64,000 nucleotides of DNA, from the NCBI GenBank assembly GCA_030272155.1, contig CP126194.1, forward strand, positions 868,001-932,000, in the 5' to 3' direction. How positions within the stretch are numbered: position 1 is the stretch's first letter; the number at the start of each line of letters is the position of its first letter. This document shows positions 33,952-48,600 of the stretch, in pieces. A program made the translations under genes and the position numbers. The DNA comes from Tetradesmus obliquus. Taxonomy: Eukaryota; Chlorophyta; Chlorophyceae; Sphaeropleales; Scenedesmaceae. The notes under the pieces are model-generated. The model was given only the letters and a program-made list of their open reading frames with translations. It had not been told where the DNA came from and did not search any database.

Positions 33952-36499
33952 GGCCCCTCCTGAAGCCCGGTAAGGACCTGTTACGTGCGGAGTTGTATCA
34001 GAGTGCAGAAGACACTCTAATTGCTGCTTGGGCGCACACGGTTGCAGAAACAACTGCACTCTGTGACAGGTGGCGAGTGCTGTTGCTGTGCTGGAACCAA
34101 GTAGCTCAATCCGTGTACAGAGTTGCACTCCAACTGGCAATGGACATGAATGTTGACAAAATACACATTGCTGCTTACTTCGGTCATCACAGCTTCCACA
34201 GCAGGCATGCCGCCTGAACCTGTGCTTGTACCCTGGCATGACTAACCCCAACATGGACATGACCACCACCCAAGCGCCAGTGGCTCAACAGCATACTTGA
34301 AACTGCAGACCAGACACCACCATGTGCTGGACTTCTCTAAAAGCAACAGCGCTGAAGCCCACCTGGCGTTTGGATGCAACAGCAGCAGCGGCAGCAGTCT
34401 GACATGGCTGCCGCGCACTACGTGGCACTTAGCCCATAGCTTTCAACCTATAGCCACCATGCCTGCCACTGCTGCTGATACCATCTAGACACACAAAGCT
34501 TCTATGCAAAACTACTGTTGGCTGCACAACGTCACTGTGCACCGCTGCATCTAGCGCCGCCCATGCGCGCTCACACCAGATAACAGCTGCGCAACCCACC
34601 ACACCACATTCAGAGTAGCCTATTTTGAACTCCTCTCATTCATTTGTGACACTCTGGCGGCAGAAAACCAGCAGCCTAAGTAGCTGCAGGTGACTCCGCC
34701 CCAGCAGTGCGCCCACAAATGAAAGTTCAACCACGACCTTCTCTGAAGTGACGCCACACTGTACATGTAGCCACTGGCAGCCAGGCAAGCAACTCGATGC
34801 TGCATGCTACACTAGTGCTAAAAGCGCAAGACAACGATACATACTAGTAAGACGGTGCGTGTCGCTAGCACGCCAAGACACAAAATACAGCAGTCTACTG
34901 CCGCCCAGCATGCGCTGCCCTTTCCAACCTTGCAGGGAACTCCACGCCTACAGCCCTCAGCCCCGTTGTCCTTTCTGCAACAGACCTGCATACACTGTGT
35001 ATGCCCTTGTAGACTTGCAGCAGCAGCGGCAGCATGCTGTAGCTGCGCTCTTGCTGCTGCTGCACCATTGTGTATGCAAGGCGACCCAACACACATGTGT
35101 GTGCAAGTGTGCAGCACACACCGCGGCACAGCATGCAACAGCAGCAAGCCGGGAAACCTCATATGTCGTGAAGTTGGGAGCCGTAGCAGCTGTCACAACG
35201 CCAGATCATCAAAGCCTAAACCCCCACAGCCACCACCAGTGTTCTCAGCACACACAGCTACAGCCCAACACCAGCTGCAGCCTAGCACAACGCTCAAATC
35301 CTTGGCATGTGTTGCTAATGCACGCAGCTGCTAATGCCTGCAGCTGCTCAGTGCGGATCACCTGCATTGTGTCTTGTGTGCACCCGCGTGTTGTTGTTGG
35401 CAGGCTTGCAGGCTACGGTTGTTGGCAAGCCTGCCGCACACCACAAGCACCGCAGCAGTACAACAGCAGTACTGCAGCAGGACAACAGCAGTACTGCAGC
35501 AATACTGAAGCAGTACTCCACTGGCAGCACTGCAGCAGTATCCTGATAGTGCTCTAGCAGTACGTCATATTGGTACTAGTACTGGTAGAGTACCCTAGCA
35601 GTACCCCAGCATCACGCATCCCCTGCTGATCCTTCATGGTTTGCTGCGCAGCAGCTGCAGCAAGCACCTGAACCCTAATGCTTGAACAATGACTGCATGC
35701 GGAATCATTGCCACCACACTGCAAACCTCAAGCACGGCTGCAACCCCAGCCCTGTTTCTGCAATTGCACAGTCTGAGCAGTGCCCAGCACAACAAAGACA
35801 GCAACACACACGCTGTTCAGCATTTGATGTGCTACATATGTGACAGTACACAACGTACAACTATCATGTGCGTTGCAACGGATAACCCAGCTGTATGCCA
35901 AAGCAGGAAAAGCAGGCAGTACGTGTATGTGTGGCCCTAACTGGATTGGATCACTACACAGCTGCAAGCGTTACAGCCAAACTGGTGTCATCGCATTCAA
36001 ACTGGTGTCAACCAGGGTAACAAAGCAGTAGCGCTTCCTGGTGCTGTGAGGAGGAGCTACAGCACCGCATGCTCAGCCTCACTTGCTGCACGGGACAAGG
36101 CAGCACATCAGGCGGCAAAGCAGACAACCAAACAAACTACCACGCTGAAGAGCCGCTGCCAGCTGGTCATCAGCATCACTAGCTGCTCTCTCTGCAGCCT
36201 CGCCAAAGCAGAGAGAAATTCATCGAGGACAAAAGAAAGAAAGTCAAGTACTGTACCGCGGCATCACCTCCGCAGCTCAAGTTGAGCTGGGTGGCGGCAC
36301 GCATGCATTTCAGCCATGTCACTTGATGCCCGTGCGTTGCACCGACTGTTGTGGCATCAAGTACAAATCAACCCAACCATTGCTGTCATCAGCTGGCAGT
36401 AACAGCCCAGCCAAGTGCTGCTGCATGGAGCCAATGCAGCACCACTGGCAGGCTACCGGGCAGTGGCAATGATGACACCATCAGCACCCTCAACAGCTG

Positions 36500-36533
<34 letters not shown>

Positions 36534-36540
36534 CAACTGC
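33952..36540. other. Intergenic region, no supported gene
   Basis: Lies between the start of the CDP-DAG synthase gene and the end of the cyclase gene. A 269-codon frame at 34748-35557 (+) is compositionally repetitive, lacks domains and is not accepted as a gene. Confidence 0.45.
35448..35605. repeat. AGTACT/CAGTAC-rich imperfect repeat
   Basis: At least ten copies of cagtac or agtact, often as CAGCAGTACT, in 160 bp. AGTACT is self-complementary, so small hairpins are possible. Confidence 0.8.
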
Positions 36541-36596
36541 CTAACCACTGACATCATGAGCGCCTGCTGCATCATTGCGGCTGGCGCCATTCGACC

Positions 36597-36639
<43 letters not shown>

Positions 36640-36745
36640 TCCCTGCTGCAGCTTCAGCTGCTGCTTTGGCGCAGCAGGTGCCCCTCCTGCTTGTGACAAC
36701 CCCTTGCCAGAGCCATTGGCCCTGACTGCTGTGGGCCTTGCAGCT

Positions 36746-36783
<38 letters not shown>

Positions 36784-39401
36784 CTCGCCGACAACAAGCA
36801 GCTGCTGCAGCTGCAGCTGATCCGCCAGCTCAACATCCCGCTGCTGCTGCTGCTGCGGACTGCCAGCCTGCCGGCCGCCCCTGGCAGCAGCAGCAGCAGC
36901 AGCATCCACAGCCGGCAGCGGCGCGCTGCGCGCCGCAGCAACAGGCGTCTGCGGCTGCGAGCCGTCTGCTCTGCTGCCGCCCCTATTGGAGCCCTCCTGG
37001 CCGCCGCTGCCGCTGCTGCGCCCCTGCAGCAGCTGCTGCAGGCCCTCCGCAAGGCTACGCAGGCCATCTACTGCCTTACTCCGCTCAAGGCTCGCAAGCC
37101 CGCTGCTGCCGGCAGGAAGCGAACCCCGGTACAGGTATGCCGGCCGGGGCAGCGTCCCGCCGCTGCTGCTGCCAAGCGCCGGCGGCAGCGGTGCACTGCT
37201 GCCGCTGATAGCACCTCCTCCCCCAGCAGCAGCAGCAGCAGCAGCAGCAGGATTGCGATTGCTGCTGCCCAGGCTGCTGCGCATCAAGCTCATTGACCGC
37301 CGCCGGAAGCTGCTGCTGCTGCTGCCGGCCAGCCCAACTGCATTGCCCAAGCCTCCTCCTATACTCCTCCGCATGTCCGGCGGCAGCCTGAACATGTCGA
37401 AGCTTGGGCTGGTGACTTGCTTGCGCAGCACGCGCGCATGCTCCACAGGCGCTGCCTTCTTCGCTACTGCTGTCCACGCCTGCCGCAGTGCCGGCAGCAC
37501 CTGAGGAAGCAGGATGGGGCAGTCTTGCAAACCCACTACAGGGCCATCCTTCTGCAGCAGCAGCACGCCCTTGCCGCTGCTGCGCGGCTGGGAGCCCTGC
37601 GGCAGCTGCTGCTGGTGTGGCGCGTCTGTCGAGAATGCGACCATGTCGAGGGCACCGCAGCCTTTGAAGGCGTAGGTGCCGATGTGGCTGCAGCTGACGA
37701 GGGTGCGGCGCAGCTGGTACTCTGGCGCGTCCTGCAGCATCATGCCTGCGGGGAGCAGCAAGGCAGGCAGGCAGGCAGGCAGCAGCAGCCAGGAAGTCTC
37801 AGAAAGATCAATAGTGTAAAACAGTTGCATGCCTGCTAGGATACAGGTCGGCAGGCATTGCAGCATCATGCCTGCGGGGCGCAGCAAGGCAGGCAGGCAC
37901 GCAGCCGAGCAGTCAGATTCAGCAATGGGTGTGAGCAGCAGCGTCAGCAACAAGCATTAGCGGCATGTAACTGCACAACTACTGCCATATGAACTTGAAG
38001 TGTGCTTGAAGTGTGCTGGACGTTACCATGGTCATCGTTGGACCGCACAACTGCAGTGGTGGCCACCAGAAGTGCACTATTGAAGATCAGGTGCGACACA
38101 GCGGATCTGCCCTGTTCACTGTGAAGCATATGCGCCTACTCAACAGATACTTGTGCCTCTGCAGGACCCTTCACACACTGTGTGCTGCTCAAGCTGTACA
38201 ACACATTCGCCAGTTATGCAACGCAAGCAAAGGCACTCACTGCGCTGCAGGAGCTCCTTCAGCAGATCCCTCCTCGAGCTCGAGGGCTTCATGCCGCCAC
38301 CGTGGCCAGCCAGCGGCCCCAGCGCCTCACACGCATCAGCTGACACAAACAGGCCATGCATGCAACCCACACACACACAACGCATGCTTGCAGCTCTGCG
38401 TGGTCATCCACAGACGCTTCCCCGCTCCAGCTGCCTGCGACACACCAAAGCTCTGCAACACAAACATCGCAAAAGGCACTCACTGCGCTGCATGAGCTGC
38501 TTGAGCAGGTCCCTCCTCGAGCTTGAGGGCTTCATGCCGCCACCATGGCTGCCCAGCGGCCCCAGTGCTGGCATCACACCAGAGCCAACACCACCAGACG
38601 CCAAGCGTCCAGACGCCGCGCCAGCAGATGCTGCTGCTACTGTAGACCCCACAGGCGAAGCCATGTGAGGCGTCTCCGCACCACCCACAGCGCCAATGCC
38701 TTCGCTTACACAAGGTAGCAGGAAGCTGACCGAGCAGCTGCTGCCGTCTGCTGCAGCCGGCTGCTGCTGCTGCTGCAGCTGCAGCTGCCTTTGCAGCTGC
38801 TCCATGCGCTGCTCCAGCGGCGAATCAAACGACGGCAAGTCACCGCTCATGTGCTGCTGCTGCTGCTGCTGCTGTTGCTGCATGCCTGCCGCTTGTTGAT
38901 CAGCGAGAGACGCCACTGCTGCAACATTGCTGTCAGCAGCAGCATATGCAGCATGAGCCTCCCCTTGCTGCTGCTCCGGCTGCTGCTGCTGCCCTTCGGC
39001 TGCTGCTGCTGCAGCTGCTGTCTGGTCTGGTGGATCATACAGCCCTAGCTCTGCCTCAAAGCGCCACGTGCTGCACATGCAAACGGCAAAAAAAGCAAAG
39101 ATGGCATGCAGCATGCCAACAAGCAGCAGCAGCAGCAGCAGCAGCAGGGTCAGCACCACGAGCCTGTCAGCAACACGCTGCATGTGCCGGAGGCTCATAG
39201 CTCACACACACGCCGCCACGCGCATGTGCAGTACATCCCAACAGCGGATGTCGCCGCAGGGTGGGCCGTGGTGGTTATCCTCTCATGAGGTGATGAGGTC
39301 AAGCAACCGCCATATCCGCTGCCACCAAGCATTACTGTTGACAAAGGAGCCACCCAGAGGCACCTCATTTTGAAGCAGCCAACAACATCCAGCACGATGA
39401 G

Positions 39402-39434
<33 letters not shown>

Positions 39435-39557
39435 CCCACCAGAAGATCCTGTCGGCCAGCTCAGCGCTGGTCACGATGAGCCCGCCATGCGCAGCAGCAT
39501 CCATTATGCGCGCCGCCAGGTTGACGGACGGCCCGTGGTAGTCCGCGCGGCCCTGCA

Positions 39558-39623
<66 letters not shown>

Positions 39624-42600
39624 CATCAGTCACTTGCACGCACCTCTGCAGTCGGCTGCAATCGGCCTCATTCACAGCAGCTGGCTCTCGTGAACACCAC
39701 ATCTGCACGGCGCTGGCGGCAGCTAGCTCAAATGACAACTCAAAGGATTGCCCGGTTGCCATCGCTGCTGAGCTCAACAGGTCACGTGCCACATCCTGCT
39801 GCTGCTGCTGCTGCCGCTCACCAGATGGTCAGGCAGGATGGAGTGTGGTATGCTGTCAGCTGTCTGCTGCAGACTTTGTGCCAGTACCCATAAGTTACTA
39901 GAGCAGCCCTCTCACAAAGGCAGGCTGCTGCAGTGTGCCGCATGCTCACCAGGTGGTCAGGCAGGATGGACGTGGCGTGCTCTCAGCTGTCTGCTGCGGA
40001 CATGGTGCCAATTCCCACAACTAACCAGCCCTCTCACAACAGCAATCCGATGCAGTGTGCCGCATGCTCACCAGGTGGTCAGGCAGGATGGAGAGGATCG
40101 TACTCCGAGCTGTCTGCTGCAGACTTGGTGCCAGTACCCACACGCCACTAGCCTTTCTTACAGTTTAGTCCGCTGTATCATGCAGTATGCTCACCAAGTG
40201 GTCGGGCAGGATGGAGTGTGTCTGCTGCAGACTGGTGCCAAAACCCACAATCAACTAGCCCCCTCACAATGGCAGTCTGCTGTAATATTAAATTATCAAA
40301 GTGCCGCATGCTTACCAGGTGATTGGGCAGGATGGAGTGTGGCGTGCCCTCAGCTGTCTGCTGCAGACTGGTGCCGAAACCCACAACTAACTAGGCCCTT
40401 CACAAAAACCATATGCTGCAGTGTGCCGCATGCTCACCAAGTGGTCAGGCAGGATGGAGAGGATCGTACTCTGAGCTGTCTGCTGCAGACGTGGTGCCAG
40501 GACCCACACGCCACTACCCTTTCTTACAGTTTAGTCCGCTGTATCACGCAGTATGCTCACCAAGTGGTCAGGCAGGATGGAGTGTGGTGTGCCCTCAGCC
40601 AGCCCCATGCGCAGCACAGGGCCCCTGCTGCTGCTGCTGCTGCTGCTGCCCAGCGCCTCTGCCGCCACTGGAGCATAGTCCTCCAGCACGTCATTGGGCC
40701 ACGGCACGGCAGACAGCAGCTCCTGCGGCAGCAGAAGCAACCGCTTTGAAAAAATAAGGCTGCATTAATCGGTTGCTGCATATCAGGAGATGCATGTTGC
40801 AATCAAGTGCACTAAGCAACTTGGAATGTGAATGCAGCGATGCGGTTCAACACATGCGTGGCGATGGCGCCTCACGCTGTGCTGTGCTGCACACCACAAC
40901 ATAATCAAGCGTGCATTCCCTTCACCCCGCACCTGCACCAGCAAGCACCACTCCACAGCGCGCGCGCTGTCCCTGAAGGCGGCCATGAACTTGAGCCCGC
41001 CCTCCTGCTCACGGCACACGTAGCCGTCAGGCCGCCCGTCACGCTCCGGCAGCGCCAGCAGCGCCACCTGCAGCACGGCACAGAACACAGATCCGGTGTC
41101 AGCAGGAGGCAGCCTCGACCAGCATTGAAATTGCATGCAGTTTAACATCGGCTGTCACGCCACTTGTCACGCTCCGGCAGAGGCAGCAGCGCCACCAATA
41201 TGGGTTGTTTGCGAGCGGATAACAGCAGCGCAGGCAGCCATGATGTTGAGCGGACTGGTCAGCAATGCACGCAGCGGACAACTTACAACGCACCAGGCAG
41301 TGCGCAGGATGACGCTGCAGGAACAGCGCCAACACCTCAACAATAGCCCGCCGAAACCTCGGCAGCCCAAGCAAACCGCCCCGCACCTGATCACCGTGTG
41401 CACCAGCAGCCCCGCGTCCTGCTGTACTGCCACCACGTAACACAATCAACACCATGCTGCTTCCTACTTCAAAAACCTTTATTCCTGCGCCTGCATCAGC
41501 CGCCCAATCACCGCGTGCACCAGCAGGCCTGCATCCTGCCACCATGCAACACAAGTAACATCACGCTACCCCAGAAAACCCAACCAAAGCACCTGCATCA
41601 GCCGCCCGATCACCGCATGCACCAGCAGGCCCGCGTCCTGCCGCCGCCGCAGCAGCGCGCGGCCGCCCTCCACGGCCGCAAACACCATCGTCACGGGTGG
41701 CAGCGGCGGCCGCTCCAGCTCAGGAGACTGCTGTTGGCTGCTGAGGTCAGCCACGCCAGCGCCTGCAGCAGTGCAGCGTTACAAGAGCAATAGGCATTCT
41801 GTGAAGTGAAAGAAGTCAGCACAATGTCCAGCCCAGGGGACTGCTGCTGGCTGCTGAGGTCAGCTACGCCAGCGCCTGCAGCAGTGCAAAGCGGTACATT
41901 TCAGTACATAGCGGTACAAAGCAGTAGACAGCAGTTGAAGAAGGGTGTGCAATGTCCAGATCAGGCGGCTGCTGCTGGTTGCTCAAGTCAGCCACGCCAG
42001 CGCCTGCAGTGTGCAGTGCAGCAGTGCAGAGCAGTACATTGAAATACAACATCAGCCTGCTACAGTTGCTGTGCAGAGCTCAGCTAGGTACAAGCAGCTC
42101 CAGGAACTGCTGCCGGCTGCTCAGGTCAGTCACGCCAGCGCCTGCAGCAGTGCAGCACGGTACAGAGCCGTACAAAGCAGTACAGACGAGTGAAAGAAGG
42201 GTGCACAATGTCCAGCTCCTTGGACTGCTGCTGGCTGCTCAGATCAGCCACGCCAGCGCCTGCGGCAGTGCAGCGTTAAAGAGCAACAGGCCGGTTGAAT
42301 TCTGCGCAGTGACAGAAGTGAGCACAATGTCCAGCCTAGGGGACTGCTGCTGGCCACTGAGATCAGCCACGCCAGCACCTGCAGCAGCGAAGCGCAGTAC
42401 AAGCATTGAGCAGCAGGATAAAGCAGTACGGCACAGTTTCCAGGACACATCAGGTTCATCCCTCAGCAACCCTGCTCTACCCTGGTTTGGCGGCAGCCAG
42501 GCATGACACCACCATTCACAACGTTTCTGCTAAAGATTTTCTGACTTTCTGCATGTGTGGTCTCGCCCACGTGCACGTGCATGCACACCACCATTACAGT

Positions 42601-45600
42601 CCCTTTTTTATAGGCGCAAACAGCTTGTTACAAAACATGTTATAACACACAACATTTTGATGCATGATGACGCACCTGGCGCACAGAAGTAGCTGACGCG
42701 CGTCTGCTGCGTGGGCTCCCAGGACGTCAGCTTGCCACAAAACATGTTTCAAAAACATGTTGCCGCCAAGTCATATCAAATATCAGACACAAATGTGCCG
42801 CACCTGGCACACAGAAGTAGCCGACGCGCATCTGCTGCGTGGGCTCCCGGAACGTCTGCTCGCCACAAAACATGTTAGATAACAAAACTCAAGTTGCCGC
42901 CGCACCTGGCGCACAGAAGTAGCCGACGCGCGTCTGCTGCGTGGGCTCCCGGAACGTCAGCTGCCCCATCCACACCTTGGCATTCGCCTGCAGGCAGCGC
43001 GGCAGCACGCTATACAGCTGCAGTTGGAAGGCCGGCGCGGGGCTGCGCACCATGGCGCCCGCTGCTGCTGCCACTGCTGCATCCTCCACATCTAGTGCTG
43101 AAGGGCTGAGGTCCACTGCTGTGTTGGCGAGCTCTCCGCTGGCTGAGGGGATGATGGGGCCGAGGCTAGGCTGGTAGTATTCGCCCATGTCAAGGACGAG
43201 GGCGTCTGTCTCCAGCGGGGCGGCCTCACGCGGCTTGCCCACAATGCCTCTGAGGCAGCTGCAAACGGCACAGAAAGACAGAGGGGCACAGCAATGGCAG
43301 GTCAAAGAATAGGGACGATGGGGTCCAGGCTGGGGCTGGTATTATTCGCCCATGTCTAGGACGAGGGCGTCTGTCTCCAGAGGGCGGCCTCGCGCGGCTT
43401 GCCCACAATGCCTCTGAGGCAGCTGCGCAGGCAACGGAAACAGAAGGAAGGTAGCAGAGCACACAGCAAGGCAGGCTAGGTGGCGAAGCAGTCGTGTGTC
43501 TGTCTCCAGTGGGGCAGCTGGTGTGCTGAAATACAGGTACCTTTACACTGCAGCCGACCGCAAACGCAAGCATGCACAGAGCAGCAGCGTACACAGCCAA
43601 TCCGCTGACACACGTACGCACCCCAGCAGGTTGAACAGGCAGCTGTGTGCTGCTGCATGGCTGCCTACTGACTCTATACGCACCCAAGCAGGTTGAAGAG
43701 GCAGCTGGTGTGCTGCTGCATGGCTGCCTTGGTAGCAGAGGCCAGCAGCTTGTGATTGTAGCCCTTGTGGTCGACAGTGCCCAGCTCAGTTAGCCAACTG
43801 CACCTAGTTAACAAAACTTTAAGCATGCTGCAAGCCAAACAAAGGTATGTTTACACTGCAGCCAACCGCCAATGCGAGCATGCACATAACAGCAACGTAC
43901 AGCCCATCCGCTGACACACGCACGCACCCCAGCAGGTTGAAGAGGCAGCTGGCGTGCTGCTGCATGGCTGCCTTGGTTGCGCTCGCCAGCAGCTTGTCAT
44001 TGTAGCCCTTGTGATCCACAGTACCCAGCTCCGTGAGCCAACTGCACCTATTCTATAAAACTTTATGCATTGCAAGCCAAACAAAAGTATGTTTACACTG
44101 CAGCCAACCGCCAATGCGAGCATGCACGTAACAGCAACGTACACAGCCAATCCGCTGACACACTGCACGCACCCCAGCAGGTTGAAGAGGCAGCTGGTGT
44201 GCTGCTGCATGGCTGCCTTGGTAGCAGAGGCCAGCAGCTTGTCATTGTAGCCCTTGTGGTCAACAGTGCCCAGCTCAGTGAGCCGGTTGCGCACGTCAGC
44301 AAAGCAGCACGCGTCCAGCAGCACCTGGCCGCCGTTGGCCATGTCGGACACGGCTGCAGGGGACAGCAGCAGCAGCAGCAGCAGCGGCAGCAGGAGTGTG
44401 ATGTTGAGGGAAGTGTGACAGCAGGCGTCCAGCAGCACCTGGCCGCCGTCGGCCATGTCGGACACAGCTGCAGGCAGCAGCAGCAGCAGCAGCAGCAGGA
44501 GGAGAGCAGCAGCGCGACTTCGATGGCCCAATTGCAGGCAAGCAGGCATGACAGACACGTCAGCCACGGCACATGCATGCAAGGCGGAGCGGTGGCCCAG
44601 GAAGGGCAGAACCAGCGCCAATGTGCTGGTCTGGAACTGTAATGCTCAGGCAGGCGCCGCCCTGCACGCTGCCCAGCTTCAAAACACACCTTTCATGAGC
44701 TCAATCAGTGGGCAGTGCAACACGTTCCAGCAGCTTTAAAACCCTTGGACCTCAGCCTGCTGTACAGCACACACGTGCGCTGATCGCGTCATGCTCAGGC
44801 AGGCAGTGTTTTTACATGCTGCTGTGCTTCTTTTGGCGCGCCTGGCGCTCACCTTTTGCGAGCTCAAACAGCGCGCAGCGCGCGATGTTGGTGTTGCGCG
44901 GCACGTAGCCGCTGGCCACACCCATGCGCACACGCAGCCCGCGGATGCTCTTGCCATCCGCCAGCCTGCTGCTCTTGCTGCTGTCGCCGCTGGCCGCAAA
45001 CCCAATTGCGGACCAGAACCTACTTGCTGAGCCCTGCTGCTGCCCCTCTGCAGCAGCTTGCGGCCCGCCAGCTGCTGTCAGCCCGCTAATCATCGTGCCG
45101 CTTGTCCGGTTTCGCGGCACAGATAGCGACAAGTTGCTGCTGCGGCCTTGGACGGGATCACTGGCCCCTGAGAGCTGCTGGATCTCACTCGCAGACACTG
45201 CTGCAGCGCCGCCTGCGCCACCTGTGAAGCTGTTGCAGCTGCGCTGGGGGACCACGAGGCCGGTCAAACTGTCCCCAGAATGCATACGGCTGCGCAGGCT
45301 TGCGAGGAAGCTGCGGATGCTGCTGTTCGGCTCGCTGGTGTTGCCGCCTTGCATGCTGAGCGCGCTGCTGCGGCTGCTAGCTACGCTGAAGGACGGAGTC
45401 TGGCCAGTGACCTGGCTGATGAGCTGCTGCTGCTGCAGCAGCTGCCCGCGCGAGATGCTGAGGGCGTTGCCGGCCCTGCCGCGCAGGTCAAATGAGGGGC
45501 TGCGCTGACCCTCGACGGCCAGCATGCCGGCCGACATGCTGCTACTGTCACTCTGCTCCCGCAGCACCATGAGGTTGCTCAAGCTCGCCGACTGCTGCTG

Positions 45601-48600
45601 CTGCTGCTGCTGCTGATGCTGATGCTGATGCTGATGCCCTTCGCTGTGCATCAGCGGCAGGTTCGCGGACTTCACATCCCGTGCCGGCCGCCGCAGCATG
45701 GTGATCGGCGCCGACGCCGCCGACCCCGCTGCTGCTGCTGCCGCTGCTGCTGCCTGCACAGATCCCCCGGAGCCGCCAGAGCCCAGCACTACTGCAGACA
45801 TGCTGTGGATCCAGGATGACATGCCTTGGCTGCTGCTGTTGCGCCTGTGGCCATCACCGCCAAGCGCTGTGCTTGATCCGGAGGTCCTGCGGACGTCTCC
45901 GGGGGCGCCGTCGCGCAGGTTGATGCGTGACCCAGAGTTGCGCTTATAGCCGGCGACGCTGGGCCAGTTGGTCTTGGCCAGACACTGCTGCACCTGCAGC
46001 ACGGCAGCACAGCGAGAGTGCACATGAGCACATGTTGCAGGGATGTTTTGAAACAAGCGTGGAGGGTGCGTGACTTGGAGTTGCGCTTATAGCCAGCAAC
46101 GCTGGGCCAGTTGGTCTTGGCCAGGCACTGCTGCACCTGCAGCAGGAAACAGCAGTGGTAAACAGTTGCAGGGATATGTTGTGACAAGCATGAAGGGTCA
46201 ACCATCGGCAGCGGCTGTAGCTGGCGACGCTGGCCAGTCGGTCTTGGCCAGGCACTGCTGCACCTGCAGCACGGCAGCACAGTGAGAGTGCACATGTTGC
46301 AGGGATGTTTGGTAACAAGCATGAAGGGTGCGTGCTCGGAGTTGCGCTTATAGCTGGCAACGCTGGGCCAGTTGGTCTCGGCCAGGCACTGCTGCACCTG
46401 CATTCAATCAAGGTTTTTAGGATACAGTGTTACCTCATGCCGGACTGTGAAACCAAGGGCAGCGGCTGCAGCCGCCGGCCAGGCATTGCTGCACCTGCAG
46501 CAGGACCACCAGGGAGAAAAACACCATTGTGTCTCTGGCAGTCCACCGCCGTGTGCAGGTACAGTATGCAGTACGGCATGCAGTACAGTATGCCCTGTAT
46601 GCGCCGTACAGCATGCAGTACAAGATGTCGTACAACATGCAGCACAAACCCCTGTATCGCTCACCTGCAGGCAACATGCCACCGCGTCCACTGGCGTATG
46701 GCACGCCCCATCCCAGCCCCCCTGCTCCACCAACCACACAACCAATGCATACATTACATCACCCCGCCCACCCACGCAACTGCAGGCAAAATGACACCGC
46801 GTCTACCGCCAAGCGAAACACCACGCTCCAGCTGTCACCCTCCTGCAGTTCCGGCACAACAACAGTACAACAACCAGCATACAACGCAGCCCAGGAATCC
46901 TAAACCACTCACCTGCAGGCAAAATGCTACGGCATCTACTGCAGTGTGGAAGGCCACGCTCCAGCTGTCCCCCTCCTGCTCAATCACGTGGCCCGCATGC
47001 GCAGCAGCGGCGCGCCGCAGCAGTGCATTGTGGATGCCCAGGAAGCGCGTGGCCAGGGGTGCGTTAATCGTCATCAGCTCTGTTGGCGGCGGCAGCAGCA
47101 GCAGCAGCAGCACATGTTGGATGCCCAGGAAGCGCGTTGCCAGGGGGCATTGATCGTCATCAGCTCTGTTGGCGGCAGCAGCAGCAGCAGCAGCGCGTTG
47201 TGCACACACCATCACTGGCAGCTTGCCAGGACACTCCTCGCCCAAACCCAGCACTAGGACGCAACAGCCACGACCATGTTGGCAGAAACTGCAGCAAACC
47301 CATTGCCGACGCAGCCACTGCGGCAAAAATGCCCATGACTCACCCGAGCAGCACTCGATATCCGTCACAACAATGGTAGCAGGCCCTCCACTGCGCACGC
47401 CCTTCTTCCTATTCTCCGCGAGCTCCTTCTCGCGCAGCCAGCGCGGCCGCAGCTGCACTTTCATGCGCAGCCACACAAACAGGCCCTTGGCCGCCAGCAC
47501 CCCAACACAACAACCACGACCAAAACCGCACCATACGAATGATGCCGCCGCCGCTGCAGCAAATATTCGGCCGCCTTCACTCACCCGAGAAGCACTCAAT
47601 GTCTGTCACCACAATGGTAGCAGGCCCCCCACTGGGCACGCCCTTCTTCCTGTTCTCCGCGAGCTCCTTCTCCCGCTGCCAGCGCGGCCGCAGCTGCACC
47701 GTCATGCACAGCCACACAAACAACCCCAGCGCCGCCAGCACCCCAACACAACAACCACGACCATAACCGCAGCCTATGAATGATGCCGCCGCCGCTGCAG
47801 CAGATATATGGCCGCCTTCACTCACCCGAAAAGCACTCGATATCGGTCACAACAATCGTGGCAGGCCCTCCACTGGGCACGCCCTTCTTCCTGTTCTCCG
47901 CGAGCTCCTTCTCGCGCTGCCAGCGCGGCCGCAGCTGCACCGTCATGCGCAGCCACACAAACAGGCCCACCGCCGCCAGCAGCGCCACCCCGATCACGCA
48001 CAGCAGCGCGGTCACAGGCGTCACCCAGGCTGCTGGCGCGTCTGGCATGGCCTCGCAGGTAAGCTTGGTGCCGTTGTTGAGCCAGACTGCACGGTGACCC
48101 TGCAGAAAGGAGGTTTCGGAGCAGCAGGCACAAGGTTGCAGATGTTACAGATGTGTGTGCTGCAGTGTGTGAGCAGCAGGATGATAGGCCAACAGCCACA
48201 CAAACAAGAACACCGCCGCCAGCAGCGCCACGCCGATCACGCACAGCAGCGCAGTCACGGGCGTCACCCAGGCTGCTGGGGCGCCTGGCATGGCCTCGCA
48301 GGTGAGGCGGGTGCCGTTGTTCAACCAGACTGCACGGAAGCCCTGCAGGATGTGTACGCAGCAGTGTGTGAGCAGCAAAATGTCAGGCTTATGCGTTTGG
48401 CAGGGGCTCGAGAGTGAGGCGGGTGTCTTGTTGAGCCACACTGCACGGAAGCCCTGCAGAGCAGCAGCAGCGCAGTGTGCAGGTGATGATGCAGTTGTGC
48501 GCGGTCACGGGTGTCACCCAGGCTGCTGGCGCGTCTGGCATGGCCTCACAGGTAAGCTTGGTGCCGCTGTTGAGCCACACGGCACGGTGACCCTGCAGAC

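Noticed and set aside
34748-35557. 269-codon open frame on the plus strand
   Set aside because: Ala/Thr/Gln/Cys-rich with no domain and runs into the AGTACT repeat; likely chance.
39819-42400. Arrays considered as a CRISPR-like or satellite locus
   Set aside because: Units lack constant repeats with unique spacers and each matches the adjacent exon border of one gene.
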